In this document: positions 1-6,796 of the stretch, piece by piece
How the letters are laid out: each line of letters starts with the position of its first letter
Numbering within the stretch: the stretch's first letter is position 1
Assembly: GCA_035624085.1 (NCBI GenBank)
Contig: DASPSE010000031.1
Coordinates: 1-10,064 of the forward strand
Source: JAFAGX01 sp035624085
GTDB lineage: Bacteria; Acidobacteriota; Terriglobia; Terriglobales; Acidobacteriaceae
Direction: 5' to 3'
Length of the DNA stretch: 10,064 bases
Notes under the pieces: model-generated
Database searches by the model: none
Told to the model about the DNA's origin: nothing
Seen by the model: only the letters and a program-made list of their open reading frames with translations
Translations under genes and position numbers: made by a program

Positions 1-1
1 G

Positions 2-862
2 TATGGCGCTACGTTTTCGTTGGATGACGTTCGCCAAAAACTGGCTCCCGATGTCCGCGTCGTCTATGTGCAGGCCACCGAAAGCTCGACGGGAGCTCGC
101 CACGACATCCAGTCGATTGCCCAATTGGTGCGACGAACCAGCGACGACATGCTTCTGGTCGTGGATGCGATTACCGGCCTGGGCACCACCAGCTTCGATG
201 TGGATGGTTGGGGCATTGACGTGATCATCGGCGGGTCGCAAAAGGCGCTGATGATTCCGCCGGGTCTCGCCTATTGCGCAATCAGTGAACGCGGCTGGAA
301 TCGCATGGAAGCGACAAAGAACCCGCGTTACTACTTTGATTTTCGCAAAGAACGCAAAGCCGCCGCGAAAGGAGAATCGGCTTACACGCCGGCAACCTCC
401 TTGTTTGCCGCGCTGGCCGCGGCTTTGGACTTTGTGCGACAAATCGGGGATGGCGATCTGGCTGTGGGACGCGATACGCTGATTGCGAATGCCGAGCTCG
501 CCGCACACATGACTCGTGCCGGCGCGCAGGCGCTCGGCCTAAAGTTATTTGCGCCCTCATGTCCAGCCGCAGCGCTCACTGCGATTCAATCGCCGGGCGG
601 CATCGACTCGGGCGCTCTCGTGAAGGAATTTCGCGAGCGGTTTGGAGCGGTGGTCGCCAACGGCCAGGGCGAGATGAAGGGGAAACTGTTCCGCATCGCC
701 CACCTGGGATACTACGACTATCTGGATACGGTCGGAGTTCTGGCTGCGTTGGAGCAAGTAGTCGCGTCGGTGACTGGGCAGCCGATAGAGTACGGCGCAG
801 CTGTGCGCGCGGCTCAGGAAGTGTACGCCGGGAAGCCAAGCCTGCTGGCGGTTGCCAAATGA
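2..862 (+). CDS. Class V aminotransferase, 3' part (probable phosphoserine or alanine-glyoxylate type)
   Basis: The frame is open from base 2, so the gene begins before the window. About 286 residues are visible, against roughly 380 for the family, so about 90-100 N-terminal residues are missing. It is a fold-type I PLP enzyme. Visible hallmarks are the ATESSTG-R-HD segment (about 77-109), the VVDAITGLG strand whose Asp (164-166) should contact the PLP pyridine nitrogen, the GGSQKAL motif with the Schiff-base Lys at 242-244, a YTPAT substrate-loop motif (about 380-394), and a late FRIAHLGYYD motif whose Arg (692-694) probably binds the substrate carboxylate. The family includes alanine-glyoxylate and serine-pyruvate aminotransferases and the phosphoserine aminotransferases used by organisms lacking classical SerC. 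The serA gene 44 bases downstream on the same strand favours 3-phosphohydroxypyruvate to phosphoserine conversion in the cytoplasm. The family call is firm; the substrate is inferred from the neighbour. Confidence 0.88.
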   Translation, partial: YGATFSLDDVRQKLAPDVRVVYVQATESSTGARHDIQSIAQLVRRTSDDMLLVVDAITGLGTTSFDVDGWGIDVIIGGSQKALMIPPGLAYCAISERGWNRMEATKNPRYYFDFRKERKAAAKGESAYTPATSLFAALAAALDFVRQIGDGDLAVGRDTLIANAELAAHMTRAGAQALGLKLFAPSCPAAALTAIQSPGGIDSGALVKEFRERFGAVVANGQGEMKGKLFRIAHLGYYDYLDTVGVLAALEQVVASVTGQPIEYGAAVRAAQEVYAGKPSLLAVAK

Positions 863-906
863 CAGCCTAAAGTTGGGGAGGTTAAAAAGCCTGGGGCAAA
901 TTGGTC

Positions 907-2508
907 ATGAAGATTGTTGTAGGTGAAAAAATATCGGCTTCTGCCGTCGATCTTCTGCGCGAGCCCGACTGGGTGGTGGTGACGCCCGATCAGATGGGCG
1001 ATGGCTTAGTGGCGCAGTTGGAATCAGCCGAGGCGCTGATCGTGCGCTCGGCTGTCCAGGTGAACGCTGATTTGCTGGCCAAGGCGCCCAAGCTCCGCGT
1101 GATCGGACGCGCTGGGGTCGGTGTGGACAACATTGAGCTTGAGCCGGCGACACGCCAGGGCATTGCGGTCATGAACACGCCCGGCGCCAATGCAGTCGCC
1201 GTTGCCGAACATACCTTGGCCATGATGCTGGCGATGGCGCGGCATTTGTGCCGGGCAGATGCACTGACGCACGCCGGCCGGTGGGAGAAGAAAACGCTGC
1301 AGGGAACGGAACTCCGGGGCAAAACCCTGGGCATTGTCGGTTTAGGGAAAATCGGGATGGAAGTTGCGCGCCGTGCACGCGCCTTCGGAATGAACGTCAT
1401 TGCGCACGATCCCTTCGTCTCGACGACCGTGGCGAAGGAGCAGGGCATCAGGATGGCCGCGCTCGACGAAGTGTACGGGACGGCGGACTACATCACGCTC
1501 CATGTCGGTCTTACGCCCCAAACCACCGGCATGGTCAATGCCGAGTCTCTCAAGAAAATGAAACGTGGTGTGCGGCTGGTGAACTGCGCCCGTGGCGAAC
1601 TCGTGGATGAAGTTGCACTGGCCGATGCGTTGAAGCAGGGGCAAGTCGCCGGAGCCGCGCTTGACGTGTTTGCCGAAGAGCCGCTAAAAAATTCGCCGCT
1701 CGCCGCACTGGATAACGTGATTCTCACTCCTCACATCGGCGGCTCGACGCACGAGGCGCAGGAGGCTGTCGGTTATCAGATCGCGCTGCAGGTGAAGGAA
1801 TATCTGAAGCATGGCGTGATTCAGAACGCAGTCAATGTGCCATCGGTCTCGCATGACGAATATCTCGAACTGCAACCCTACATCTCGCTGGCGGAAAGAT
1901 TAGGTTCGTTCCTTGCGCAGATTAGCGAGGGGGCGCTCGAAGAGATTTCCCTGCGCTACAGCGGCCACATCGCCGAGCGGAAAACTGAGCTGATCCGCAA
2001 TGCCGCCATCAAGGGCATGTTGAACCAGGCATTGGAGGAGAAAGCAAACCTGGTGAATGCGGCCGCCATCGCGGCGTCCCGCGGGTTGCGAGTCCATGAA
2101 GAGCACAAAGCGAAGAGCTCGACTGGCGGTGCAGGCAGCGTACTTTCGATCTCGGTTAAGACTCAAAGCCAAGAGCACCTGGTTAAAGGCGCTGTGCTGC
2201 ACAAGAACACTCCGCGGCTTCTGCACGTGGACGGAATCGAGGTGGAAGCGCCGCTGGAAAAGAATCTCATCTATCTCCGAAACCGCGACGTGCCCGGGGT
2301 TATCGGCAAAGTAGGGACGATTTTGGGAGACCACAAGATCAACATCGCTGATTTCTCCCTCGGGCGTCGGGCTGACGAGGGAAAGCGTGGCGCGCCTCGG
2401 GAAGCCATTGCCGTGGTCCACGTGGACGAGGTTGTGCCGGAGGCAGTCCTGGCCGAGCTCAGAAAAATTCCTGCAGTCGAGCAGGCGAAAGCGGTGAGGC
2501 TGTTCTGA
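907..2508 (+). CDS. serA: D-3-phosphoglycerate dehydrogenase, long ACT-containing form
   Basis: Oxidises 3-phosphoglycerate to 3-phosphohydroxypyruvate with NAD, the first committed step of serine synthesis. With ATG 907 the protein has 533 residues, matching the long SerA class (about 525-530). Domains in order: substrate-binding lobe (1-100), NAD Rossmann domain with GLGKIG (145-150), return to the substrate lobe, an intervening ASB-like domain (about 318-445), and a C-terminal ACT domain (about 453-533) that usually binds serine for feedback inhibition. Catalytic residues are visible: Arg229 (NCARG), Glu258 (AEEP) and His276 (PHIGGST). GRAGVGVDNIE lies at 68-78. An in-frame TTG at 901 could add two residues. 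ATG 907 is preferred because the family begins M-K-[IV]-V. The Shine-Dalgarno signal is weak (GGGG at 893-896); a better GGGGAGG at 875-881 is too far away. The gene probably shares a transcript with the aminotransferase upstream. Confidence 0.96.
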   Translation: MKIVVGEKISASAVDLLREPDWVVVTPDQMGDGLVAQLESAEALIVRSAVQVNADLLAKAPKLRVIGRAGVGVDNIELEPATRQGIAVMNTPGANAVAVAEHTLAMMLAMARHLCRADALTHAGRWEKKTLQGTELRGKTLGIVGLGKIGMEVARRARAFGMNVIAHDPFVSTTVAKEQGIRMAALDEVYGTADYITLHVGLTPQTTGMVNAESLKKMKRGVRLVNCARGELVDEVALADALKQGQVAGAALDVFAEEPLKNSPLAALDNVILTPHIGGSTHEAQEAVGYQIALQVKEYLKHGVIQNAVNVPSVSHDEYLELQPYISLAERLGSFLAQISEGALEEISLRYSGHIAERKTELIRNAAIKGMLNQALEEKANLVNAAAIAASRGLRVHEEHKAKSSTGGAGSVLSISVKTQSQEHLVKGAVLHKNTPRLLHVDGIEVEAPLEKNLIYLRNRDVPGVIGKVGTILGDHKINIADFSLGRRADEGKRGAPREAIAVVHVDEVVPEAVLAELRKIPAVEQAKAVRLF

Positions 2509-2593
2509 AGGACCCTGCCGCTGGTTTTCAGGAATTGCACCTCGTGCCTTAAGATAGCGAGTCTCCGCATCAAACATCATGAGAGGACAATGG

Positions 2594-3259
2594 ATGCTTA
2601 AGCAAGCAGCAGCTGTACTCGCTACTCTGGTTTTCCTGACTTCGATCGACGTCGCCCAGGATGGTCACTTCGATTTCAGCGTGAACGCGGCTGGAGTCTT
2701 CACCAACCAAGCGACCGGAAATGGAATCACGCAGACTGCAACCGAAGGCGGAGGAGGGTTCGGCACGATTCGCGCCAGATTTAAGCCCAAGCATTCATTT
2801 GTGTTCAACTATGGCCGGGACAAGAACTCCCAGATTTACCGCTCCATCGACAACTTCCACATTCTGGCAAACATTTCCGAATACAGCTTCGCCTACATGT
2901 TTTCTCCGTTCCAGAAGGGCCGGTTCGAGCCCTTCGTTCTGGCAGGAGTCGGGCCCATCAAGTTTGGTCCGCGCACGACGTGGGTATTTCTTCCCCCACT
3001 TCCGAACAACATTCCGGACAACATCCAAATCAACCTGCACGCTGCCGGCCAGACCCAGATCGGTTATCTGTACGGGCTTGGAGTTGATTATCGGATTCCT
3101 CACTTGACGCGCTTTGCGGTGCGCTTGCAATACCGCGGCATCCTATACAAAGAGCCGGATTTCAAGATCGATGCGACCTCTGGAAGCGCGATCAGCTTTT
3201 TTACGGGCGTCAGAGGCCACATGGCCGAGCCTTCGGCGGGCCTGGTGTTCCGATTCTAA
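2594..3259 (+). CDS. Small outer-membrane beta-barrel protein (porin-like, function unknown)
   Basis: The 221-residue protein has an N-terminal signal peptide: Met-Leu-Lys, then a hydrophobic run AAAVLATLVFLTSI with probable cleavage near VAQ-DG. The mature part shows alternating aromatic and polar residues typical of beta strands (FDFSVN, HSFVFNYGR, FAVRLQYRGILY). The last residue is Phe in the strand AGLVFRF, the usual C-terminal signature of outer-membrane barrels recognised by the BAM complex. About 220 residues would suit an eight-stranded barrel. ATG 2594 is preferred because AGAGGA at 2582-2587 sits 6 bases upstream; an earlier in-frame ATG at 2579 has no ribosome binding site and would add five residues. 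I cannot name a substrate or family member. The gap of 85 bases after serA and the unrelated role suggest separate transcription. The TAA stop overlaps the stop of the convergent regulator gene. Confidence 0.75.
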   Translation: MLKQAAAVLATLVFLTSIDVAQDGHFDFSVNAAGVFTNQATGNGITQTATEGGGGFGTIRARFKPKHSFVFNYGRDKNSQIYRSIDNFHILANISEYSFAYMFSPFQKGRFEPFVLAGVGPIKFGPRTTWVFLPPLPNNIPDNIQINLHAAGQTQIGYLYGLGVDYRIPHLTRFAVRLQYRGILYKEPDFKIDATSGSAISFFTGVRGHMAEPSAGLVFRF

Positions 3260-4026
3260 GGCTTCGCTTTCTGGTCGAGCAGCCCCCGCAACCGGGCATA
3301 TCCGCTGCGGCTCACAGGAAGTTGAGTTCCGTTGGTCAGGACGACAACGTGATTGTCTTTGCTGTAAGGCTCGATCCGGGTGACTTTTTCCAGATTCACG
3401 ATGCAGGAGCGATGAATGCGGATAAATTGGGCCGGATCAAGAACCGTCTCCAGGCTTGAAATCGTTTGCTGCTTGAGGTGTGTCTTCCCTTCTGCATGTA
3501 AGCCGACATAATCGTCCTGAGCTTCGGCGTAATCGAGCTTGGCAACCGGAATAATGTGGACGCGAGTTCCGTCTCTGACCACGATGCGTTCTGCGTATTG
3601 AGCGGGAGGCCGCGCGCTGGACGAAAGCTCCGTTGGCGCCGGCAGTTTTCCGCCCAGCCGCTTTTTCACCCGTTGCAGGGCGGTTTCAAATCGCTCTGCG
3701 CCAAAAGGCTTCAGCAGATAATCCACCGCATGGATATCGAACGCCCGAATGGCGTATTCGTCATACGCGGTCACAAATACGATGGCCATCTCCGTGCCGA
3801 TCAACTCCAAAACCTCGAAGCCGTCCAGCTTGGGCATTTGAATATCGAGAAAAAGTAGATCGGGTTTCAGCTCTGTGACTGCCTTAACTGCCTCGAAGCC
3901 GTTTGCGCATTCGGCCACGATCTCAATCTCAGCGTGAGCAGAGAGGAATTCGCGCAACATCTGTCGAGCCAGGTCTTCATCATCGACGATGACCGCACGA
4001 ATCTTCGTCCCTTCGGCGCTATTCAT
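3256..4026 (-). CDS. LytTR-family response regulator
   Basis: This 256-residue protein is a two-domain transcription factor. The receiver domain (about 8-125) carries the acidic pair Asp15-Asp16, phospho-acceptor Asp61 in LLFLDIQMPKLDG, Thr86 and Lys106 (LLKPF). The C-terminal LytTR DNA-binding domain (about 146-250) has the family's marks: an early strand with IVVRDG, the YAEAQDDYV segment, and FIRIHRSCIVNL followed by VVVLTNG-LPVSR. LytTR proteins bind direct repeats in the major groove through a beta-rich fold. ATG 4026 is chosen because it overlaps the kinase stop (ATGA, 4023-4026) and has GGAG (complement of 4034-4037) 7 bases upstream, inside the kinase gene. A longer open frame to 4077 would lie fully inside the kinase gene and lacks support. 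It is the last gene of the four-gene operon and the probable partner of the kinase before it. Target genes are unknown. Confidence 0.95.
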   Translation of the reverse strand: MNSAEGTKIRAVIVDDEDLARQMLREFLSAHAEIEIVAECANGFEAVKAVTELKPDLLFLDIQMPKLDGFEVLELIGTEMAIVFVTAYDEYAIRAFDIHAVDYLLKPFGAERFETALQRVKKRLGGKLPAPTELSSSARPPAQYAERIVVRDGTRVHIIPVAKLDYAEAQDDYVGLHAEGKTHLKQQTISSLETVLDPAQFIRIHRSCIVNLEKVTRIEPYSKDNHVVVLTNGTQLPVSRSGYARLRGLLDQKAKP

Positions 4027-5087
4027 GCGGTTGCTCCGTTCTGCTGCGCCGGCAACCGCAGGTTCACAGAAAAGCAATTGCCGTCCGTGCGGACGGCAAT
4101 GCTGGCGTCTATGCCATAGCGCGCGTTCAAACGCTGGCGGATGTTGTCGAGTCCCAGGCCGGTCTTGAGGGAAGAGGGCGTGTCCGGATCAAAGCTGTTC
4201 TCCACTGTAATGGAGACGGCGTCGTCTTTCCGTCGAGCTGCCAGGCGGATCACGCCGCCTTCAGGCAAATTCGCAATACCGTGCCGAATAGCGTTTTCCA
4301 CCAGCGGTTGCAGCAAGAGTGGCGGAAGGAGCAAGCCCGAGGTTGCTTTGTCCACTTCCTCTTCCATGTGCACCCGGGCGCCAAAACGGACCTTCTCAAT
4401 TGCCAAATAGCCGCGCACCAAGGCCAGTTCCTCTTCCAGAGTGATGGTTTCTTTGCCGCCCAGACGCAGCGTGGTGCGCAGAAAATCCGCCAAAAGAATG
4501 CACATCTCGCGAGCCTTGCCGGCATCTGTGCTGGTCAGCGCGCTGATGGAATGCAGGCAATTGAACAGAAAATGAGGATTGACCTGGGCTCGCAGCGCTT
4601 TCAACTCAGCATCCCGCGCCAGAATGCGAGCTTCGAGCGCGCGCTCTTGAGCTTCGCGCGCCGCTTGTTCAGCGAGAAGTACATAATGAAATGTAACCGA
4701 CAGAAACCAGAGGAGAACTCCAGTCGCCCACAGAACAGAAAAGTCCAAGCGGTGTTCCAGCCCGACGAAACCAGCATGACGCGCCAGCGCGGTCGCCAAT
4801 GCTCTTGCCGTCGCGGTCCACAAAGCGCTCACCACTACGGCAGCGGTCAGGTGGGTTAACACCAGACGGGTGAAGCTTGATTTTTCCAGGGGCGTGGCCC
4901 GACAGGGATACCAGGCGGCCAGACAAACAAATGCGTACACCAGGCAAAGCGGAACGGTGAGCGCGATGGCGTCTGGCCAGCTCAGCCCGCGAGCTCCGGT
5001 CAGCGAATGTGCCAACATCCCTGCGACCGGAATCCACGCCAGAAGATACAACCCTAGATTTCGCAATCGGCTGAGGATGGGATGCAT
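4023..5087 (-). CDS. LytS-type membrane histidine kinase (His_kinase/HATPase_c)
   Basis: The 354-residue inner-membrane sensor kinase should phosphorylate the LytTR regulator encoded immediately after it. Four hydrophobic segments (about 10-27, 38-59, 73-97 and 115-138) form the N-terminal half, joined by short loops with no sizeable extracytoplasmic domain. A charged helix, probably coiled coil (about 139-167), leads to the phosphotransfer motif with His172 in QVNPHFLFN, typical of the His_kinase family of LytS/YehU-like proteins. The ATPase part shows the N box LVENAIRHG (Asn265), ITVENSF, and the glycine-rich GLGLDNIRQRL (310-320). The start at 5087 is supported by GAGGT, which overlaps the TGA of the LiaF-like gene 9 bases away, suggesting translational coupling. 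With so little outside the membrane, it probably senses the membrane itself or a membrane partner such as the LiaF-like protein; this is inference. Confidence 0.95.
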   Translation of the reverse strand: MHPILSRLRNLGLYLLAWIPVAGMLAHSLTGARGLSWPDAIALTVPLCLVYAFVCLAAWYPCRATPLEKSSFTRLVLTHLTAAVVVSALWTATARALATALARHAGFVGLEHRLDFSVLWATGVLLWFLSVTFHYVLLAEQAAREAQERALEARILARDAELKALRAQVNPHFLFNCLHSISALTSTDAGKAREMCILLADFLRTTLRLGGKETITLEEELALVRGYLAIEKVRFGARVHMEEEVDKATSGLLLPPLLLQPLVENAIRHGIANLPEGGVIRLAARRKDDAVSITVENSFDPDTPSSLKTGLGLDNIRQRLNARYGIDASIAVRTDGNCFSVNLRLPAQQNGATA

Positions 5088-5096
5088 CCGCTTACC

Positions 5097-5768
5097 TCAG
5101 TTCCTTACTTCCACGCCACCCATAATGGCGACGCCCTTCACGATCAAAGTCTTCGTGGGCTGAGGGCCTTCCCGAGCTTTCAAACTGTGGCCTCCCATAA
5201 AGGCAGCGACACGCATCGAGACCGCCCAGGTTTCAGGAACGCGGATGACGCCTCCTCCCATTAGGCAGTTTACGGTGATAGTGGCCTCATTATCTTCGAT
5301 ATCCGCATCCTTCAGGTTGACATCAAATCCGCCCATGAAGGCGACCAGATCGCCGCCGCGAAAATTCTTTGCCCGGATGCGGTATTCTCCGCCTCCTAAG
5401 ATGGAGAACACGTTAAGATGGGGCGACAGAATGCCCCCGCTTTCCGCGGGTTGCTGATAGGCCCGCCAAATCAGGATCAGGCCGGCGACGATTACAAACA
5501 CCGGCCAGGTCCTGTCGAGTCGGACATTTACATAGCCGAGATGGTCAAGTTCAATGGCTGCCCCTACGCCCATCAGCAGGACTCCCCAGAGACGCCCGGT
5601 TGCATCGCTTGCTTGCAGAAGTCTGAGAAGGCCGAAAGCTCCGAAGACCAGCGCCCAGAAGTCGAATGAGATGAAGCCCATCTGGTCGAGCAACAACAGC
5701 ACTCCCACGACGATCAAAGCGCCGCCGTTCAGTACCGCGGGATTGAATCTGTTGTCGCTCTTACTCAT
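5097..5768 (-). CDS. LiaF-like membrane protein (LiaI/LiaF transmembrane region plus LiaF C-terminal domain)
   Basis: The 223-residue protein has four hydrophobic segments in its first half (about 14-32, 35-51, 60-76, 86-102). The first ends in LLLLDQMG, the LLD-x-[LM]-G pattern seen in the LiaI/LiaF-like transmembrane region (DUF5668 type). The C-terminal half (about 115-223) is a soluble glycine-rich repeat region with ILGGGEYRI, FMGGFDVNL, LMGGGVIRVPETW, FMGGHS and a terminal IMGGVEV. This is the pattern of the LiaF C-terminal domain (formerly DUF2154), thought to form a beta-helix-like stack. In Bacillus, LiaF is a membrane inhibitor of the LiaS kinase that responds to cell-wall antibiotics. 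Here the gene directly precedes a LytS kinase, so a modulating role is plausible but not shown. The start has AAAGG overlapping the stop of the preceding small gene, with 8 bases between the two frames. Confidence 0.88.
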   Translation of the reverse strand: MSKSDNRFNPAVLNGGALIVVGVLLLLDQMGFISFDFWALVFGAFGLLRLLQASDATGRLWGVLLMGVGAAIELDHLGYVNVRLDRTWPVFVIVAGLILIWRAYQQPAESGGILSPHLNVFSILGGGEYRIRAKNFRGGDLVAFMGGFDVNLKDADIEDNEATITVNCLMGGGVIRVPETWAVSMRVAAFMGGHSLKAREGPQPTKTLIVKGVAIMGGVEVRN

Positions 5769-5776
5769 AGCGGCCT

Positions 5777-6007
5777 TTATCTCGAACTCCGGTCGTTGGA
5801 ATGCCCCGGCACTGCGTCAGCCAGCATCAGGCTGACCCCCACGACCACCAGGAACATTGGAGCGGAGTGCAGAATTGCATGCGAAAAAAGATCGCCAGTG
5901 CGCATGAGAGTGCCAAGTTTATCAAACAGGAACAGCGTGCCTGCTATGGCCAGGGCAGCGGCCAGGATTAGTGCTTCCCAACGATCGGGCTGATTCTTGT
6001 GTGCCAT
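5777..6007 (-). CDS. Small two-helix membrane protein, LiaI-like
   Basis: A 76-residue protein and the first gene of the minus-strand operon. The start at 6007 is set by a strong ribosome binding site, AAGGAGA (complement of about 6013-6019), about 6 bases upstream. A longer open frame reaching 6679 runs antisense through the sigma factor gene and is not credible. There are two hydrophobic helices, about 12-28 (ALILAAALAIAGTLFLF, followed by DKLG) and 47-64 (ILHSAPMFLVVVGVSLML). The first helix ending in LFLFDKLG resembles the start of the LiaF-like neighbour (LLLLDQMG), so this may be a single LiaI/LiaF-type transmembrane unit. In Bacillus, the liaI gene encodes a small membrane protein of similar position and topology, but sequence identity with it is not claimed. 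It probably acts with the LiaF-like protein and kinase in the inner membrane. Confidence 0.8.
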   Translation of the reverse strand: MAHKNQPDRWEALILAAALAIAGTLFLFDKLGTLMRTGDLFSHAILHSAPMFLVVVGVSLMLADAVPGHSNDRSSR

Positions 6008-6175
6008 CGGCCGTCTCCTTGCTCGGACTCTCGTTCGTTCCAAGGCAAGCCTAGTCCTCCTCCACCGTAGTGTCTCGCGCTTTTCGGCGAGTGGCGGTTG
6101 CTTACCGGCAAATGGCGGTCTTTTACCATGCCGTAACCTTTTCCTCCCCGGACAGTTTATAAATTTAGAGGCACG
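6008..6175. promoter_or_regulatory. Divergent intergenic region between the LiaF-LytSR operon and the sigma factor operon
   Basis: This 168-base spacer must hold the promoters of both divergent units. On the + strand, AACCTT (6135-6140) and TATAAA (6158-6163) are 17 bases apart, a possible -35/-10 pair for the sigma gene; GTAACC also faintly recalls the AAC-containing -35 of ECF promoters. If used, the leader would be only a few bases long. AGAGG at 6167-6171 is the likely ribosome binding site for ATG 6176, though its 4-base spacing is short. A small hairpin can form between CTCGC (6074-6078) and GCGAG (6087-6091). I found no convincing promoter for the minus-strand operon. The direct repeats in this spacer are listed separately. 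Confidence 0.5.
6092..6127 (+). repeat. Two direct repeats TGGCGGT-N3-TTACC, 21 bp apart (candidate operator)
   Basis: The copies lie at 6092-6106 and 6113-6127. All 12 fixed bases match, the three variable bases differ, and the period is 21 bp, or two helical turns, which places both on the same DNA face. Direct repeats with about 21 bp spacing are a common arrangement for LytTR-family binding sites. The second TTACC also begins an imperfect palindrome, TTACCATGCCGTAA (6123-6136). The position between the two divergent operons fits a regulator binding site, but the binding protein is unknown. Confidence 0.5.
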
Positions 6176-6796
6176 ATGGTCGTCAGAGCACCGGCATCGG
6201 AGCGGTCCCCGGCGCAGGCCGACGAACGTCTGCTGGTGGAGGCTGCCCAGAAGGATCCGGCCCGCTTCGCGGAGCTCTACGAACTTCATTTTGACCGCGT
6301 GTACCTCTTCATCGCCCGGCGCATCGGAGATCGCGACGTGGCCGAGGATTTGACCTCTGACGTATTTCACAAAGCGCTCGCCAACCTTAAGCAATTTGAA
6401 TGGCGGGGTGTGCCATTCGGAGCCTGGCTCCTGCGCATCGCCGCTAATGCGGTAACGGATCGTGGCAAACGGAGCGGGCGGGAACTGAGCTTCGCTGAGC
6501 CGCCGGAGATTGCCGCGCAAGCAGATATGGGAGAAGTCGAAGATGGCGCGCGCCTGTTTCGGCTGGTGAACGATCTTCCGGAAGATCAGAGGCAAGTGGT
6601 GGTAATGCGGTTTGCCGAAGAGAAAAGCATCCGCGAGATCGCCGGGCAGATAGGGCGCAGCGAAGGGGCGGTGAAACAACTTCAGTTTCGAGGACTGGAA
6701 AATCTGAGAGCAAGATTTGAATCAGGGCGGACAAGAAAACAAAGGGCGCCAGGGAAAATGAAGGCCGGTAACAACACGGGTGTGAAGAATGGCTAA
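6176..6796 (+). CDS. ECF-type RNA polymerase sigma factor (sigma-70 family)
   Basis: The 206-residue protein has the two-domain ECF layout. Region 2 (about 27-100) includes YELHFDRVYLFIARRIGD, the AEDLTSDVF segment, and GVPFGAWLLRIAANAVTD, which contribute to core binding and -10 recognition. Region 4 (about 132-182) has LPEDQRQVVVMRF and a helix-turn-helix SIREIAGQIGRSEGAVKQLQFRGLENLR for -35 recognition. The last 25 residues are basic and low in structure, an extension beyond the usual end. ATG 6176 has AGAGG just upstream. The gene overlaps the next frame by 8 bases (ATGGCTAA, 6789-6796), so the two are almost certainly co-translated; this is the usual layout of a sigma/anti-sigma pair. 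Its regulon and inducing signal cannot be read from the sequence. ECF genes are often self-activated, which would require a promoter in the divergent spacer. Confidence 0.95.
   Translation: MVVRAPASERSPAQADERLLVEAAQKDPARFAELYELHFDRVYLFIARRIGDRDVAEDLTSDVFHKALANLKQFEWRGVPFGAWLLRIAANAVTDRGKRSGRELSFAEPPEIAAQADMGEVEDGARLFRLVNDLPEDQRQVVVMRFAEEKSIREIAGQIGRSEGAVKQLQFRGLENLRARFESGRTRKQRAPGKMKAGNNTGVKNG

Noticed and set aside
2535..2555. Hairpin GCAC-CTC-GTGC and promoter-like TTTTCA/TAAGAT between serA and the barrel gene
   Set aside because: The stem is only four pairs with no T run, and the promoter boxes are poor with 19-base spacing; neither can be called.
1900..2580. Minus-strand open frame of 226 codons
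   Set aside because: It lies antisense to the ASB and ACT regions of serA, shows no family features, and has no plausible ribosome binding site.
4027..4077. N-terminal extension of the LytTR regulator by 17 residues
   Set aside because: It lies wholly inside the kinase gene, while the ATGA overlap with GGAG upstream gives a typical coupled start at 4026.
5777..6679. Long minus-strand open frame of 300 codons
   Set aside because: Its upstream two-thirds lie antisense to a clear ECF sigma factor gene, and a strong ribosome binding site marks the real start at 6007.
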